Source of the DNA: Candidatus Thioglobus sp.
GTDB lineage: Bacteria > Pseudomonadota > Gammaproteobacteria > PS1 > Thioglobaceae
Direction: 5' to 3'
DNA length: 5,726 nucleotides
Assembly: GCA_003978285.1 (NCBI GenBank)
Contig: QOAB01000047.1
Location: 1 to 5,726, forward strand
The notes under the pieces are model-generated. The model saw only the letters and a list, made by a program, of their open reading frames with translations. It did not search any database and was not told where the DNA came from. Of the stretch, positions 5,615 to 5,726 are shown piece after piece; within the stretch, counting starts at the first letter, position 1, and each line of letters starts with the position of its first letter. A program made the translations under genes and the position numbers.

Positions 5615-5696
5615 GAGAACATCACAATAAACTAATATAAAAACTCGATAAAAAATAATAATAAACTGATATTAAGTTCAGACAGGTGGAAAAAAC

Positions 5697-5726
5697 ATGT
5701 ATTATTTACGACAGTTTTTTTTGTTT
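5697..5726 (+). CDS. Start of an unidentified rightward gene (cut by window edge)
   Basis: An ATG at 5697 opens a frame of ten codons (MYYLRQFFLF) that runs off the window without a stop. AGGTGGA at 5684-5690, six bases before the ATG, is a good ribosome binding site, which is why I list so short a fragment. The hydrophobic, aromatic start after one Arg could be a membrane segment or signal peptide, but ten residues do not allow identification. It is divergent from the DUF2189 gene. A weak rightward promoter, TTGTCA (5608-5613) with ACTAAT (5631-5636) at 17 bp, shares its -35 region with the DUF2189 promoter. Confidence 0.5.
   Translation, partial: MYYLRQFFLF

Noticed and set aside
5609..5627. 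TGTGA...TGACA (minus strand) upstream of DUF2189 as a possible CRP-type site
   Set aside because: The half-sites are too far apart (more than six bases) and the second half is imperfect; the TTGACA is better explained as a -35 box.
5651..5665. ATA-rich stretch with AATAATAATAA as a repeat element
   Set aside because: Short simple-sequence run in AT-rich intergenic DNA, with no spaced repeat units or further copies.

Overview
This window looks like an ordinary chromosomal stretch of an AT-leaning (by eye near 40% G+C) aerobic gammaproteobacterium. The gene set and protein style resemble the sulfur-oxidising SUP05/Thioglobaceae group or its symbiotic relatives. That placement is an impression from protein style, not a database result. 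No mobile element, CRISPR array, tRNA or rRNA is visible.

Layout. At the left edge the 5' part of uppS (cell-wall lipid carrier synthesis) runs leftward out of the window, divergent from hisF (histidine biosynthesis). After hisF comes a rightward run with its own candidate promoter: a membrane-anchored thioredoxin-like protein with a CxxxC motif, cyoE/ctaB (heme O synthase), and a 63-residue DUF2970 membrane protein. Converging on it from the right, with a 6-base gap, is a leftward pair: ctaA (heme A synthase) then a SCO copper chaperone. Upstream of ctaA lie a good sigma-70-type promoter, a near-palindrome covering its -35 box, and a strong hairpin terminator belonging to the next leftward gene, a DUF2189 multi-pass membrane protein. 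At the right edge the first codons of a further rightward gene begin behind a clear ribosome binding site.

How the genes fit together. Five of the eight genes are linked to building an aa3-type cytochrome c oxidase. CyoE farnesylates heme B to heme O, CtaA oxidises heme O to heme A, SCO delivers copper to the CuA centre, and the thioredoxin-like protein and DUF2970 are small membrane proteins commonly found in such clusters. The oxidase subunits themselves (coxA, coxB, coxC), ctaG/cox11 and surf1 are not in the window. DUF2189 has no established function.

I found no clearly novel biological system. The most useful points are: a possible operator over the ctaA -35 box; a SCO-like protein that keeps the cysteine pair but lacks the copper-ligand histidine; a Trp-to-Lys change in a conserved UppS motif; promoter-supported correction of the DUF2189 start; and a back-to-back convergent arrangement with no terminator between the two oxidase-assembly operons.
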